Positions 18,167-27,263 of a stretch of 64,000 nt of DNA are shown here, in pieces. This DNA comes from CAZWLY01 sp964634465 (lineage in GTDB: Bacteria > Desulfobacterota > Desulfarculia > G963662305): contig CAZWLY010000002.1 in the NCBI GenBank assembly GCA_964634465.1, positions 186,001 to 250,000 on the forward strand, in the 5' to 3' direction. The position numbers were made by a program, and so were the translations under genes. The number at the start of each line of letters is the position of its first letter. Positions within the stretch are counted from its first letter, which is position 1. A model generated the notes under the pieces. The model was not told where the DNA came from. It made no database searches and saw only the letters and a list, made by a program, of their open reading frames with translations.

Positions 18167-18928
18167 ATGTTGACCAAGGGCATGGATTCGGGGCTCACGG
18201 CCGGAGACGTCCTCAAGGCTCTGGCCGCGTTGGCCATGATCGTCACCCTGGCCTTGTTGGCCTCCGGCTGCACCGGCGCCAACACGGTCCAGACCTCCAG
18301 CCCGGCCATTCTCACTCAGAAGTCGCCGGTGTCCTACCTACCGCCAGTCCAACGCCGCCATCACGGCTCGCTGTGGGGCGCCGGCCGCCGGCTGCGCCTC
18401 TATGACGATCTCAGGGCCAGGGAGGTGGGCGACATCGTCACTGTGTCGGTCGTGGAGAACGCCCAGGCCAACAAGAAGGCCACCACCCAGTCGGATCGGG
18501 AGCAGGAGTTGTCGGCCGGTCTCGACTCCATCTTCGGTTTCAAGTGGACCGCCCAGGGTCTGGTGCCGACCTCCTCCGGCGAGTCGGCGGCCAATCTTCT
18601 CAAGACCAAGTTCAACAACAAGTTCAAGGGCACCGGTAAGACCGACCGGTCCGACACCATGTCCGCCTCCATCGCCTGCCGGGTGGTTCAGGTCCTGCCC
18701 TCGGGCAACCTCTACATCAAGGGCTCGCGTCTGGTTCAGGTCAACTTCGAGCAGCAGACCATCACCCTGGAGGGCGTGATCCGACCGGCAGATATTTCAC
18801 CCCAGAACATCGTCCTCTCCACCCACGTCGCCGACGCCAAGATCACCTACTCGGGTACCGGTCCGGTCTCTGACAAGCAGCGACCGGGGTGGCTGAGCCG
18901 GCTGCTGGACATAGTCTGGCCTTTCTAA
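18167..18928 (+). CDS. flgH: L-ring lipoprotein FlgH
   Basis: FlgH forms the outer-membrane L-ring. ATG at 18167 is chosen, with AGGAGG 9 bp upstream, rather than the GTG at 18131 inside flgA. The 253-residue protein has a hydrophobic segment ending in the lipobox LLASGC. The FlgH core follows (LYDDLRAREVGDIVTVSVVENAQANKKATT; IKGSRLVQVNFEQQTITLEGVIRPADI). Its presence shows an outer membrane. Confidence 0.96.
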   Translation: MLTKGMDSGLTAGDVLKALAALAMIVTLALLASGCTGANTVQTSSPAILTQKSPVSYLPPVQRRHHGSLWGAGRRLRLYDDLRAREVGDIVTVSVVENAQANKKATTQSDREQELSAGLDSIFGFKWTAQGLVPTSSGESAANLLKTKFNNKFKGTGKTDRSDTMSASIACRVVQVLPSGNLYIKGSRLVQVNFEQQTITLEGVIRPADISPQNIVLSTHVADAKITYSGTGPVSDKQRPGWLSRLLDIVWPF

Positions 18929-18941
18929 AAGGGACGAATTC

Positions 18942-20057
18942 ATGAGGTCAAAGAAACTTTACTTGAAGTTGATTGTAGCCCTGGTGGCCCTGGCGGTGAT
19001 GGCCGGGGCAACGTCTGCTCAGGCGGCCAGGATCAAGGACCTGGCCACCATCGAAGGGGTGCGGCCCAACCAGCTCATCGGCTACGGTCTAGTGGTCGGG
19101 CTGAACGGCACCGGCGACAAGTCGTCCACCAAGTTCACGGTCCAGTCGGTGACCAACATGCTGGAACGGCTGGGGGTCCACATCGACCAGACCACCATCC
19201 AGGTCAAGAACGTGGCCGCGGTGGTGGTCACCGCCGATCTGCCGCCTTTCGCCCGGGTCGGCAGCAAGCTGGACGTCCTGATCTCCTCTCTGGGCGACGC
19301 CTCGTCGCTGATGGGCGGTACCCTGTTGATGACCCCGCTCAAGGGCGTCGATGGCCAGATTTACGCCCTGGCCCAAGGCCCGGTTCTGGTGGGCGGCTTC
19401 GCCGTCACCGGCGAGGCGGCCACCGCGGCCAAGAACCACCCGACCGTAGCCCGCATCCCCCACGGGGCGACGGTCGAGCGGGAGCTCGAGTACGACATCA
19501 ACGACCTGGCCGAGATCAGGATCGCCCTGGACAAGCCCGATTTCACCACCGCCAAGCGAATGGCGGCGGCCATCAACAAGCATCTGGGCGACAGCTACGC
19601 CGTGCCCTTGGACGCCGGAACGATCAACCTCAAGGTCCCGGCCAAGGACATGGGGGCCATGGTCGAGCTCCTGGCCGGCGTGGAGATGCTGGAAGTCCAG
19701 CCCGACCAGGTGGCCAAGGTCATCATCGACGAGCGGACCGGAACCATCGTCATGGGCGCCCACGTCCGGCTGTCCACCGTGGCCGTGGCTCACGGCAGCC
19801 TGTCGATCCAGATCCGCGAGACCCAGGAGGTCTCCCAGCCGCTGCCCTTCTCCGAAGGCGAGACGGTCGTCTCGCCGGAGACCCAGATTCAGGTCCAGGA
19901 GGAGGAGCGCAAGCTGATGCTGCTCAAGCCGGGCGTGACCATCGGCAGCGTGGTCGCGGCCTTGAACGCCATCGGGGCCACGCCCAGAGACCTGATTTCC
20001 ATTCTCCAGTCGCTCAAGGCCGCGGGTGCGCTGCAGGCCCACTTGGAGGTCATCTAG
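18942..20057 (+). CDS. flgI: P-ring protein FlgI
   Basis: FlgI forms the periplasmic P-ring around the rod. The 371-residue protein has a signal peptide cut near ATSAQAA and the typical start of the mature protein, RIKDLATIEGVRPNQLIGYGLVVGLNGTGD. The C-terminal LMLLKPGVTIGSVVAALNAIGATPRDLISILQ is also conserved. Length is standard. Confidence 0.97.
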   Translation: MRSKKLYLKLIVALVALAVMAGATSAQAARIKDLATIEGVRPNQLIGYGLVVGLNGTGDKSSTKFTVQSVTNMLERLGVHIDQTTIQVKNVAAVVVTADLPPFARVGSKLDVLISSLGDASSLMGGTLLMTPLKGVDGQIYALAQGPVLVGGFAVTGEAATAAKNHPTVARIPHGATVERELEYDINDLAEIRIALDKPDFTTAKRMAAAINKHLGDSYAVPLDAGTINLKVPAKDMGAMVELLAGVEMLEVQPDQVAKVIIDERTGTIVMGAHVRLSTVAVAHGSLSIQIRETQEVSQPLPFSEGETVVSPETQIQVQEEERKLMLLKPGVTIGSVVAALNAIGATPRDLISILQSLKAAGALQAHLEVI

Positions 20058-20076
20058 GAGTAGGGAGCGAGGAAGC

Positions 20077-20943
20077 TTGATCGACCGGATTCCAAAACCG
20101 AGCCCGGAGGCGGCGCGTTCGTTCAGGCGCGACCCGGTCCAGGCCAAGAAGGACAAGGGCCTCGATCACAAGGCCTTGAAGGAGGCCTGCCGCCGTTTCG
20201 AGGGTCTGTTCGTCAACTATCTCCTCAAGGGCATGCGCCGTACGGTGAGCGAAACCAAGCTGATCCACGGCGGTTACGGCGAGACGATCTGGCGGGAGAT
20301 GCACGACCAGGCTTTGGCCGAGGAAGCCGGCAAGAGCGGGGCGCTGGGGTTGGGCGAGATTCTGTACCGCCAACTGGCCGGGCTGGACGCCGCCCCGTCG
20401 CCGAACCAGGCCAAGATGACGGCCCGGACCTACCTCGAGGCGGCCGGCCCGGCCGGAAACCGCCGGGAGGAGGCGGAGGCGGTCGAGACGGTGCTGTGGC
20501 CGGTCAGCGGCCGGATCAGCGACCGGTTCGGCCTGCGCCGCCATCCGATCCTGGGCGTGGAGCGGATGCATAACGGTTTGGACATCGCCGCGCCCGAGGG
20601 GACGCCGGTTCGGGCCGCGGCCGACGGCCGGGTCACCTTCGCCGGCTGGAAGGAGGGCTACGGCTACTTCGTCGAGATCGATCACGGCGACGGGCTCGTG
20701 ACCCGCTACGGCCACAACCGGGAGAACTCGGTCGAGGTCGGCCAGCGGGTCGCCCGCGGCCAGATCATCGCCAAGGTCGGCTCCACCGGCTTGAGCACCG
20801 GCCCCCACGTCCACTTCGAAGTCGTCAGAAACGGCCGGCCGACCGATCCGTTGGCCCTGTTGGGCCAACCGGCCGCCGACAAGGTCAAGACCGCATCCAA
20901 GTCGCCGTCCCCGGCTCGAATCGAGGGCGACGACAAGGCTTAG
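20077..20943 (+). CDS. flgJ: FlgJ rod-binding domain fused to an M23 peptidase
   Basis: Residues about 28-105 form the FlgJ rod-capping domain (ACRRFEGLFVNYLLKGMRRTV; GETIWREMHDQALAEE). Instead of the muramidase domain of enteric FlgJ, the C-terminal half is a LytM/M23 endopeptidase. The zinc ligands H165 and D169 (HNGLD) and H244-x-H246 (PHVHFE) are intact, so it should cut peptide cross-links and open the wall for the rod. TTG at 20077 is the start (GGGAG 9 bp upstream). No signal peptide is visible, consistent with export through the flagellar apparatus. Confidence 0.9.
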   Translation: MIDRIPKPSPEAARSFRRDPVQAKKDKGLDHKALKEACRRFEGLFVNYLLKGMRRTVSETKLIHGGYGETIWREMHDQALAEEAGKSGALGLGEILYRQLAGLDAAPSPNQAKMTARTYLEAAGPAGNRREEAEAVETVLWPVSGRISDRFGLRRHPILGVERMHNGLDIAAPEGTPVRAAADGRVTFAGWKEGYGYFVEIDHGDGLVTRYGHNRENSVEVGQRVARGQIIAKVGSTGLSTGPHVHFEVVRNGRPTDPLALLGQPAADKVKTASKSPSPARIEGDDKA

Positions 20944-20951
20944 GAGCAAGT

Positions 20952-21452
20952 ATGTCCAAGGAAGTCAGCCGATTGATCGACCTGCTCGAAGAGATGGAGG
21001 TCATGTGCGAGCGGATGCTGCCCATGATCGCCGCCGAGCGCAAGGCCCTGGTCGAACTCGAGTTCGACCGGCTCAAGGAGCTGGCCGGCGAAAAGAACGA
21101 GTTGGCCGGCCAACTGGCCCGAAAACGGGATGAGGGCCGGGAGCTGGTGGCCCGGCTGGGCGAGAGCCTGGCCGGCGAAAAGGTGGAGACCATCAGCCAA
21201 TTGCTGCCCCATCTCCACTCGCCGTGGCGCTCCCGGCTGGGCCAGTGCTATCTCCGTTTCCGGGCCAAGGCCCAGGCGGTGGAGTTCCAGAACGCCACCA
21301 ACCGCGTGCTCGCCGAGGAGGGGGCCCAGGCCAGCGAGGAGATGGTCCAAGCCCTGGCCTCCCTGTTCACCGAGTCGGCCACCTACGATCGTTCCGGCCA
21401 GGCCGGCCCGCAACCCGACCTGCCGGCGGGTCACGTCCAAACGGAGGTCTGA
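20952..21452 (+). CDS. flgN: FlgN-type chaperone for FlgK and FlgL
   Basis: The 166-residue, almost entirely helical protein (LIDLLEEMEVMCERMLPMIAAERKALVELEFDRL) matches the FlgN export chaperone family, which binds the hook-junction proteins FlgK and FlgL. Both substrates are encoded directly downstream. Size and position support the call; sequence identity in this family is generally low. Confidence 0.85.
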   Translation: MSKEVSRLIDLLEEMEVMCERMLPMIAAERKALVELEFDRLKELAGEKNELAGQLARKRDEGRELVARLGESLAGEKVETISQLLPHLHSPWRSRLGQCYLRFRAKAQAVEFQNATNRVLAEEGAQASEEMVQALASLFTESATYDRSGQAGPQPDLPAGHVQTEV

Positions 21453-21453
21453 T

Positions 21454-23184
21454 TTGGGCATCGGGACCATACTCGATATCGGATCGAGCGGACTCTTTTC
21501 GTTCAGGATCGGCGTTCAGGTCCACTCCAACAACATCGCCAACGTGGATACCCCTGGCTACACCAGGAAGCGGGTCGTCCTTCAGGAACGGATTCCACCG
21601 GAGCGGATCGCCGTCGGTTTCGTCGGCCGGGGCGTGGATGTCCAGCGCATCCAGAGCATCCGCGACGACAACCTCCAGAAGAGCGTCCACGCCAAGACGT
21701 CCGACCTCTACGACTTCGACACCCGGATGCCGCTTCTGGGCCAGATCGAGCGACTGTTCAACACCGACGAGGACTTCGGCCTGACCGCCGCCCTGAACCG
21801 CTTCTGGAACGCCTGGGACGACCTGGCCACCCAGCCCCAGGGAGAGGCCCAGCGCTCCAACCTGGTGGCCGAGACCCAGACCCTGGTCAACTACTTTCAC
21901 GACATCACCCAGGACCTGGACAACCTGGACACCTACATCAACACCCAGATGGAGGCGGCGGTAACCGCCATCAACGGCTACGTGGACTCCATCGTCGAGC
22001 TCAACGAGCGCATAAACCAGTTGGAGATCGACGGCGAGGAGGCCGGCAGCGAGCGCGACCAGCGCAACGCCGAAATGACCGAATTGGCCAAGTTGATCGG
22101 CTACTCCTATTTCGAGAGCGACGACGGCACGGTGTCGATAATCCTGCCCAACGGCAAGCCGTTGGTTTCCGGGCTCCAGGGCCACCACCTGGGTTTCTCC
22201 AGTGGAACCATCACCTGGGCGACCGACGGTTCGGACATCACCAGCTCCATCTCCGGCGGCCAGATGGGCGGCTGGCTGGAGATCAAGGAGGCGGTCATCA
22301 CCGAGTTCCAGGCCAACTTCGACGAGTTGGCCAAGGGCCTGATCTTCGAGGTGAACAAGCTCCACGCCCAGGGCGTGGGTTTAAACGCCATGAGCACCAC
22401 CACCGGTACGACCAGGGTCACCGACCAGGACACGGCCATCTCCAGCCTGGCCGGCAGCAATAACTTTTTCGGCGAGGTGAGCAGCGGAAGCTTCAAGGTC
22501 TACATCTACGACTCCAACGGCACGGTGGTCAGCCACTTGATCGACGTCGATCCGTCGGTGATGACGGTCGGCGATCTGATCGGCCAGTTGAACGCCATCA
22601 CCGGCTTGAGCGCCACCACCGACACCGACGACCAGATCGTGCTCACCGCCGACTCCGGTTACTCGTTCGCCTTCGGCGAGGTCAACACCGACATTCTGGC
22701 CGCCTTGGGCATCAACACCTTCTTCGACGGCTACGACGCCGACACCATCGACGTAAACACCTTTATCGTCAACAATCACAACCAGATCGCCGCAGGCCAG
22801 GTCGATGACAAGACCGGCGCCATCGACCCGGGCGACAACTCCAACGCCCTTGACATCGCCGCTTTGCGAACGACCAAAAAGTCAGACTTCACCTGGTGGA
22901 CCTACACCCGGGACGGGGGCACCTCTCAGACGGTCAACCTGACGATCGACGAGTACCTGGCCTCCATCGTCGGCCGGGCCGGCGTGATGGCCGCCAACAA
23001 CAAGACCGACCGCGACTTCAACAACATGCTGCTCAACCAGTTCGAGGAACTGTTGGGCGAGACCAGCGGGGTCAACCTGGACGAAGAGCTCATCGAGATT
23101 CTCAGATACCAGCGCGCCTACCAGACTTCGGCCCGGCTGATCACCGTCGCCGACGAGATGTTGCAGACCCTCATCCAGATGTGA
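21454..23184 (+). CDS. flgK: Hook-filament junction protein FlgK
   Basis: FlgK (HAP1) joins hook and filament. TTG at 21454 is the start, with GGAGG 6 bp upstream and overlapping almost exactly the flgN end. The 576-residue protein has the N-terminal motif VQVHSNNIANVDTPGYTRKR, a helical D0/D1 region, and the C-terminus ILRYQRAYQTSARLITVADEMLQTLI. Length is normal. Confidence 0.96.
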   Translation: MGIGTILDIGSSGLFSFRIGVQVHSNNIANVDTPGYTRKRVVLQERIPPERIAVGFVGRGVDVQRIQSIRDDNLQKSVHAKTSDLYDFDTRMPLLGQIERLFNTDEDFGLTAALNRFWNAWDDLATQPQGEAQRSNLVAETQTLVNYFHDITQDLDNLDTYINTQMEAAVTAINGYVDSIVELNERINQLEIDGEEAGSERDQRNAEMTELAKLIGYSYFESDDGTVSIILPNGKPLVSGLQGHHLGFSSGTITWATDGSDITSSISGGQMGGWLEIKEAVITEFQANFDELAKGLIFEVNKLHAQGVGLNAMSTTTGTTRVTDQDTAISSLAGSNNFFGEVSSGSFKVYIYDSNGTVVSHLIDVDPSVMTVGDLIGQLNAITGLSATTDTDDQIVLTADSGYSFAFGEVNTDILAALGINTFFDGYDADTIDVNTFIVNNHNQIAAGQVDDKTGAIDPGDNSNALDIAALRTTKKSDFTWWTYTRDGGTSQTVNLTIDEYLASIVGRAGVMAANNKTDRDFNNMLLNQFEELLGETSGVNLDEELIEILRYQRAYQTSARLITVADEMLQTLIQM

Positions 23185-23200
23185 CAGCGGGGAGGGGCAG

Positions 23201-25420
23201 ATGCCCAGTCGGATCAGTTTTACCAGTTTTTACTCCAACATGCGAAACGACCTGACCCAGTTCGCCCTGGACCTGCAGCGAATCAACCGCCAGATATCAT
23301 CGGGCAAGCGCGTCCAACGCCCGTCCGACGATCCGGTGGCCATGGCCACCATCCTGGGACGCCGGCGGAACCTGGAGGCGATCAAACAGTACGAGCGCAA
23401 TCTACAGATGGCCGACGTCTGGCTCAAGACCAGCAACTCCGCCCTGGAGAGCGCGAACGACATCCTGGCCCGGGCCCGCACCCTGGCCGAGGAGATGGCC
23501 ACCGGAACCTTCACCGCCCAGAACCGGGCCACCGCGGCCGAGGAGATCGACACCCTCATCGCCAACATCCTCAACCTGGGCAACACCAAGATCGGCGACA
23601 CGCACGTCTTCGCCGGCCAGCGCATCCTGACCACCGCCTTCCGGGAGTCGTTCTACATCAACAAGCCCCGGCCGGACTCCAGCAACGCCTCCTCTTACTG
23701 CGGAGTGATCGCCTCCTCCGGAACCTACTACCACGGCCACGCCAGCGGCCAGACGGGAAGCGTGGCCAACGACAACGCCCTCTACTACTTCGCCCAGGAC
23801 GAGGGCACCGACGGCAACGGCATCGCCGTCGTCCTCTCCGACCCCGGCGCGGTCAGCCAACCCCTGAGCGTGTCGGTCAACAACAAGGTTATCACCGTCA
23901 GCCTGGCCACCGACGGCACCGGAGCGATCACCTCCACCGCGGCCGACGTCAAGGCGGCCATCGAGGCCAGCACTCCGGCCTCGGCCCTCGTCGCCGTCGA
24001 GCTGGCCGACGGCTCCACCGGCGGCGGCACGGTGAGCGCCGAGACGGCGACCTTTTCCGGCGGAACGGTCGCCCAGTCCAGGAAATACGTCATCGAGATC
24101 ACCACCGCCGGCGCGGCCGGGCCGGCCACCCTGGACACCGCCATCGCCGGCGCCGACAACGACCTCAGGTTCACCGCGGCCACCACCGACGGCTCGGGCG
24201 ACTCCATCTCCATCACCTACGTCGATCCCGGCGCGCCCAGTCAACCCCTGAGCGTCTCGGTGGACGGCCGGCGGATCGTGGTCAGCCTGGCCACCGACGG
24301 CGGCGGGGCGATCACCTCCACCGCGGCTCAGGTCATGGCCGCCATCAACGCCGACAGCGACGCCTCGGCCCTGGTCTCGGCCGCCCTGGCGCCGGACAAC
24401 GACGGCACCGGCGTGGTCGCGGCCATGTCCGAAACCAATCTGGCCTACAACGGCCGCCAAGCCGATCTGGACACGGCGCTCAGCGGCGCGGACAACGACT
24501 TCGTGGTCACGGCCAACGCCTTTGGAACCAGCGGCAACAACATCACCCTCACCCTGTCCGATCCCGGCGCGCCCAGCCAACCCCTGAGCGTGACCGTGGC
24601 CGGCAACGACATCACCGTGAGTCTGGCCACCAACGCCCAGGGCGTCATCACCTCCACCGCCAGCGACGTGGTGTCCGCTCTCAACTCCAGCGCTGCGGCC
24701 TCGGCCCTGGTCTCGGCCGCCCTGGCGCCGGGCAACGACGGCACCGGCGTGGTCACGGCCATGTCCCAGACCAATTTGAGCGGCGGCGCGGCCCAGGCCA
24801 AGTTCCGGGTCGGGGAATACTACAACGGCACCACCACCTGGGGCGCCGACGACACCTACGCCTGCGACACCTCGGCGGTCCAGATCTTCGACGAGAGCAA
24901 CGGCCAGTATTTCGGCGTCAAGATCGCCTTCGGCGAGAACGACAACAACCTGCTGGTGGGAGACAAGTTCTACGTCGACGCCGGCTACTACCGGGGCGAC
25001 GAGACGGCGCTCTACACCACCATCGGCAGCGCCGACCGGATTCAGCACAATGCCACCGGCACGGAATTCCTGGGCGGGGCGGGGGACACCGACAACATTC
25101 TGGACCTGCTGCGCCAGTTCAAAGAATACCTCTTGACCGACGACCAGGACGGCGTCCAGAACATGATCGAAAAACTGGAGACGGCCCGAAACTCGGTCGT
25201 CGACCTGTCCGCCTCTTTCGGCGCCCGGATCAATCGGCTGGAGATCAGAACCAATATCAACGCCGCATTTTCCTTGACTGCCGTGGACCACTTGGCCGAG
25301 ATTGAAAGCGTGGACATCGCCGACGCGATGACCGAGCTCAGCATGGTCGAGATCGGCTACCAGGCCGCCTTGGCCTCCATCTCCCAGATCGCCTCGCTGA
25401 GCCTGGTCAATTACATGTAG
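23201..25420 (+). CDS. flgL: Hook-filament junction protein FlgL with repeat insertion
   Basis: FlgL (HAP3) is the second hook-filament junction protein. The N-terminus (RQISSGKRVQRPSDDPVAMATIL) and C-terminus (IESVDIADAMTELSMVEIGYQAALASISQIA) are normal. At 739 residues it is about twice the usual length. The extra part, residues about 205-530, consists of three related repeats each carrying DPGAxSQPLSV, a surface-exposed domain likely built from beta-sandwich units. Confidence 0.93.
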   Translation: MPSRISFTSFYSNMRNDLTQFALDLQRINRQISSGKRVQRPSDDPVAMATILGRRRNLEAIKQYERNLQMADVWLKTSNSALESANDILARARTLAEEMATGTFTAQNRATAAEEIDTLIANILNLGNTKIGDTHVFAGQRILTTAFRESFYINKPRPDSSNASSYCGVIASSGTYYHGHASGQTGSVANDNALYYFAQDEGTDGNGIAVVLSDPGAVSQPLSVSVNNKVITVSLATDGTGAITSTAADVKAAIEASTPASALVAVELADGSTGGGTVSAETATFSGGTVAQSRKYVIEITTAGAAGPATLDTAIAGADNDLRFTAATTDGSGDSISITYVDPGAPSQPLSVSVDGRRIVVSLATDGGGAITSTAAQVMAAINADSDASALVSAALAPDNDGTGVVAAMSETNLAYNGRQADLDTALSGADNDFVVTANAFGTSGNNITLTLSDPGAPSQPLSVTVAGNDITVSLATNAQGVITSTASDVVSALNSSAAASALVSAALAPGNDGTGVVTAMSQTNLSGGAAQAKFRVGEYYNGTTTWGADDTYACDTSAVQIFDESNGQYFGVKIAFGENDNNLLVGDKFYVDAGYYRGDETALYTTIGSADRIQHNATGTEFLGGAGDTDNILDLLRQFKEYLLTDDQDGVQNMIEKLETARNSVVDLSASFGARINRLEIRTNINAAFSLTAVDHLAEIESVDIADAMTELSMVEIGYQAALASISQIASLSLVNYM
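23811..24790 (+). repeat. flgL: Three tandem in-frame repeats inside flgL
   Basis: The DPGAxSQPLSV motif recurs with its first codon at 23840, 24224 and 24560, giving periods of 128 and 112 codons. Around it, ITVSLATDG, ITSTAADV-like and DASALVSAALAP blocks also repeat. Repeats 2 and 3 are most alike at DNA level, suggesting recent duplication or gene conversion. Confidence 0.85.
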
Positions 25421-25443
25421 TCAGTCGTCTCGAAGGAGGCCGG

Positions 25444-25689
25444 GTGCTCGTACTTACCCGCAAGGTGGGCCAAAGCATCGCCGTGGGCGATGACATCCGG
25501 ATTTCGGTCATCGAGATCCGGGGACGCCAGGTTCGCCTCGGCGTCGAAGCCCCGGAGGAGACCCCGATTCTCAGAGAAGAGGTGCTGTTGCGAATCAAGG
25601 ACGAAAACAGACAAGCCGCCGAGGTCAGACCGGACGATCTGTCTTTGGTCCTGGACCTCGTCGGAAAGGCCGGGGAGGAGAGCGAGTAG
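25444..25689 (+). CDS. csrA: Carbon storage regulator CsrA
   Basis: CsrA is a dimeric RNA-binding protein that blocks translation at GGA motifs, including flagellin mRNA in many bacteria. The 81-residue sequence starts MLVLTRKVGQSIAVGDDI and keeps the RNA-binding residues of strand 1 and the VRLGVEAP strand. The C-terminal tail is slightly longer than usual. The start is GTG. Its antagonist fliW follows by 2 bp. Confidence 0.96.
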   Translation: MLVLTRKVGQSIAVGDDIRISVIEIRGRQVRLGVEAPEETPILREEVLLRIKDENRQAAEVRPDDLSLVLDLVGKAGEESE

Positions 25690-25691
25690 CG

Positions 25692-26147
25692 GTGCGGCTT
25701 GAGACTTCCCGTTTTGGCGTCATCGAACTGGACGAGAGCCAGATCATCCGCATGAAGCGCGGTCTGATCGGTTTTCGCGACAAGCGCGAGTGGGTCATCA
25801 TCCGGCCCAAACCGGGCTCGGCCATGTTCTGGCTCCAGTCGGTGGACTCGCCCGAGCTGGCCTTTGTGATGACCAGTCCCTACCTCTTCGTGCCCGACTA
25901 CCGCATCAGTCCGGGCAAGGACGTCTTGGCCGCGCTGGAGGCCGAAAGCGAGTCTGAGCTGGAGATCTACGTCCTGGTCACCATCCCGCCGGGCAAGCCC
26001 GAAGAGATGACCGCCAACCTGATCGGCCCGGTGGTCATCAACTCCCGGACCAGGCTGGCCGAGCAGTTGGTCGTGGAGGACAGCCCCTACACCCACAAGC
26101 ACCGGCTGATCACCAAAGAGCAGTTGGAAAGGCGAAACGAGGGATAA
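25692..26147 (+). CDS. fliW: Flagellar assembly factor FliW
   Basis: FliW binds CsrA and is displaced by unassembled flagellin, so that flagellin synthesis follows export. The 151-residue protein contains GLIGFRDKREWVII, PELAFVMTSP and YVLVTIPPGKPEEMTANLIGPVVINSRTRLAEQLV, diagnostic for the family. The start is GTG at 25692. The csrA-fliW pair implies a flagellin gene elsewhere in the genome. Confidence 0.95.
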   Translation: MRLETSRFGVIELDESQIIRMKRGLIGFRDKREWVIIRPKPGSAMFWLQSVDSPELAFVMTSPYLFVPDYRISPGKDVLAALEAESESELEIYVLVTIPPGKPEEMTANLIGPVVINSRTRLAEQLVVEDSPYTHKHRLITKEQLERRNEG

Positions 26148-26366
26148 TCGCCGCTTCCCGAGATTCTTGGCCCGTCAAAATGAACAACCCGCCTCGATCG
26201 GGGAAAAGGGGCGTCCCGGCAGAACGTGGAGTCGTTTTTCCCCGCCCCAACGCGGAGGGGAATCTTTGTGGAAAGGCGAGGGCGGGTCGATTTTGGCTCG
26301 GGAAGGGGATTGGCGGGCTGCTATTCGATAACCAGCTTGAAATATTCGATATTCACCGTAATTACC

Positions 26367-26397
26367 CAAAAAATACCGGCCGCCTAGGCGACCGGTT
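26367..26397 (-). terminator. Rho-independent terminator of the flgM unit
   Basis: ACCGGCCGCC-TA-GGCGACCGGT forms a strong hairpin (26376-26397) with one mismatch. On the minus strand it is followed by ATTTTTT, the U-run expected of an intrinsic terminator. It lies 28 bp after the flgM stop. On the plus strand it could also slow read-through from fliW, but no U-run follows there. Confidence 0.75.
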
Positions 26398-26424
26398 CTC
26401 TATTTCGAGACGGTTGGCGAGGGC

Positions 26425-26736
26425 TCAGATCAACTCGGAGAGGTGCTCGTCGACCAGCTTGGCGGCCACCTTTTCGGAATCGACTTCGTAGGTGCCGCTG
26501 TCCACCCTCTCCTTGAGTGCTTCGACCCGCTCCACCCTGACTTCCGGCGTCTTGGCCACCACCTCTTTGGCCTGCTCGGCCAGCCGGGACAGTTCGGACA
26601 ACTCCACCCGGTCGCCCTGGGGCGGCGGGGTTTGCGGCTTGGCCTGGGCCTTACCCTTGACCTTGCCGCTGCGGGGGGAGGAGTCCGCATCTCTCACCTG
26701 TTTGGTGGTGCGGTCGTATGGATTGAGTATCTTCAT
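26425..26736 (-). CDS. flgM: Anti-sigma-28 factor FlgM
   Basis: FlgM holds FliA inactive until it is exported through the finished hook. The 103-residue protein has a disordered N-terminal half and the C-terminal sigma-binding helices (RVERVEALKERVDSGTYEVDSEKVAAKLVDEHL), typical of FlgM. It follows the DVU0524-like gene by 23 bp in a minus-strand unit that starts at a sigma-28-like promoter and ends at a hairpin terminator. Confidence 0.94.
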   Translation of the reverse strand: MKILNPYDRTTKQVRDADSSPRSGKVKGKAQAKPQTPPPQGDRVELSELSRLAEQAKEVVAKTPEVRVERVEALKERVDSGTYEVDSEKVAAKLVDEHLSELI

Positions 26737-26759
26737 CGCGTCCCTCCAGACCTGCTCGG

Positions 26760-27191
26760 TCAGGAGACCATGTTTTCGTCCACGATGGCCTTGGTGATCT
26801 CACTCAGCCGCCGGGACAGTTCCTGAGATTCCTCGCTCGAAAGCTCCTCGACGATGGTTCGTTGCCTGCCGTCGACGACGGCGAAACGGACGTTGCCGTC
26901 ACGATCCTCGAAGACCTCCAGCGGGCGTCCGTATTCTTTCGACAATCGAGACAGCGCCTCTTTCTCCAGCGGGCCGCGCGACTGGATCTGGCCGGTCAAC
27001 TGGCCGATGATTTCCTGGGTGATCTTGTTGATCACCTGTCGCCGCTTGGCGTCGGACGAGATGTTGACCTGATCGGCGATGGCCCGGGCCTTCAGCGAGT
27101 CGGGGGTGAGTCTCGGCTTCTTTTTCCCCCGGCTGAGCTGTTTGCCGTAAGTCCTCAATATGTTTTGGACTTGATAGGTCGTAATCCCCAT
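26760..27191 (-). CDS. DVU0524-like FlgM-associated protein
   Basis: The 143-residue, hydrophilic, helical protein resembles the DVU0524-type family found next to flgM in deltaproteobacteria (MGITTYQVQNILRTYGKQLSRGKK; GRQRTIVEELSSEESQEL). The function is not established; a role as FlgM partner or chaperone is only suggested by the constant neighbourhood. It is the first gene after the sigma-28-like promoter at 27237-27263. Confidence 0.75.
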   Translation of the reverse strand: MGITTYQVQNILRTYGKQLSRGKKKPRLTPDSLKARAIADQVNISSDAKRRQVINKITQEIIGQLTGQIQSRGPLEKEALSRLSKEYGRPLEVFEDRDGNVRFAVVDGRQRTIVEELSSEESQELSRRLSEITKAIVDENMVS

Positions 27192-27236
27192 TCCGTCCAG
27201 CCCGCCTTTTCATAGACTGATGTTTCTACGTTCTTC

Positions 27237-27263
27237 TTAACGGCACGCGCCAACCCAAACTTA
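27237..27263 (-). promoter_or_regulatory. Sigma-28-like promoter of the flgM unit
   Basis: On the minus strand TAAG (27263-27260), a 15-bp spacer and GCCGTTAA (27244-27237) match the sigma-28 pattern TAAA-N15-GCCGATAA at 3 of 4 and 7 of 8 bases. The distance to the ATG at 27191 gives a leader of about 40 nt. It fits the known FliA dependence of flgM in other bacteria. Confidence 0.65.

Noticed and set aside
23811..24790. CRISPR-like or mobile repeats within flgL
   Set aside because: The repeats are long, in frame and codon-constrained, so they are protein-domain repeats; no CRISPR array was found in the window.
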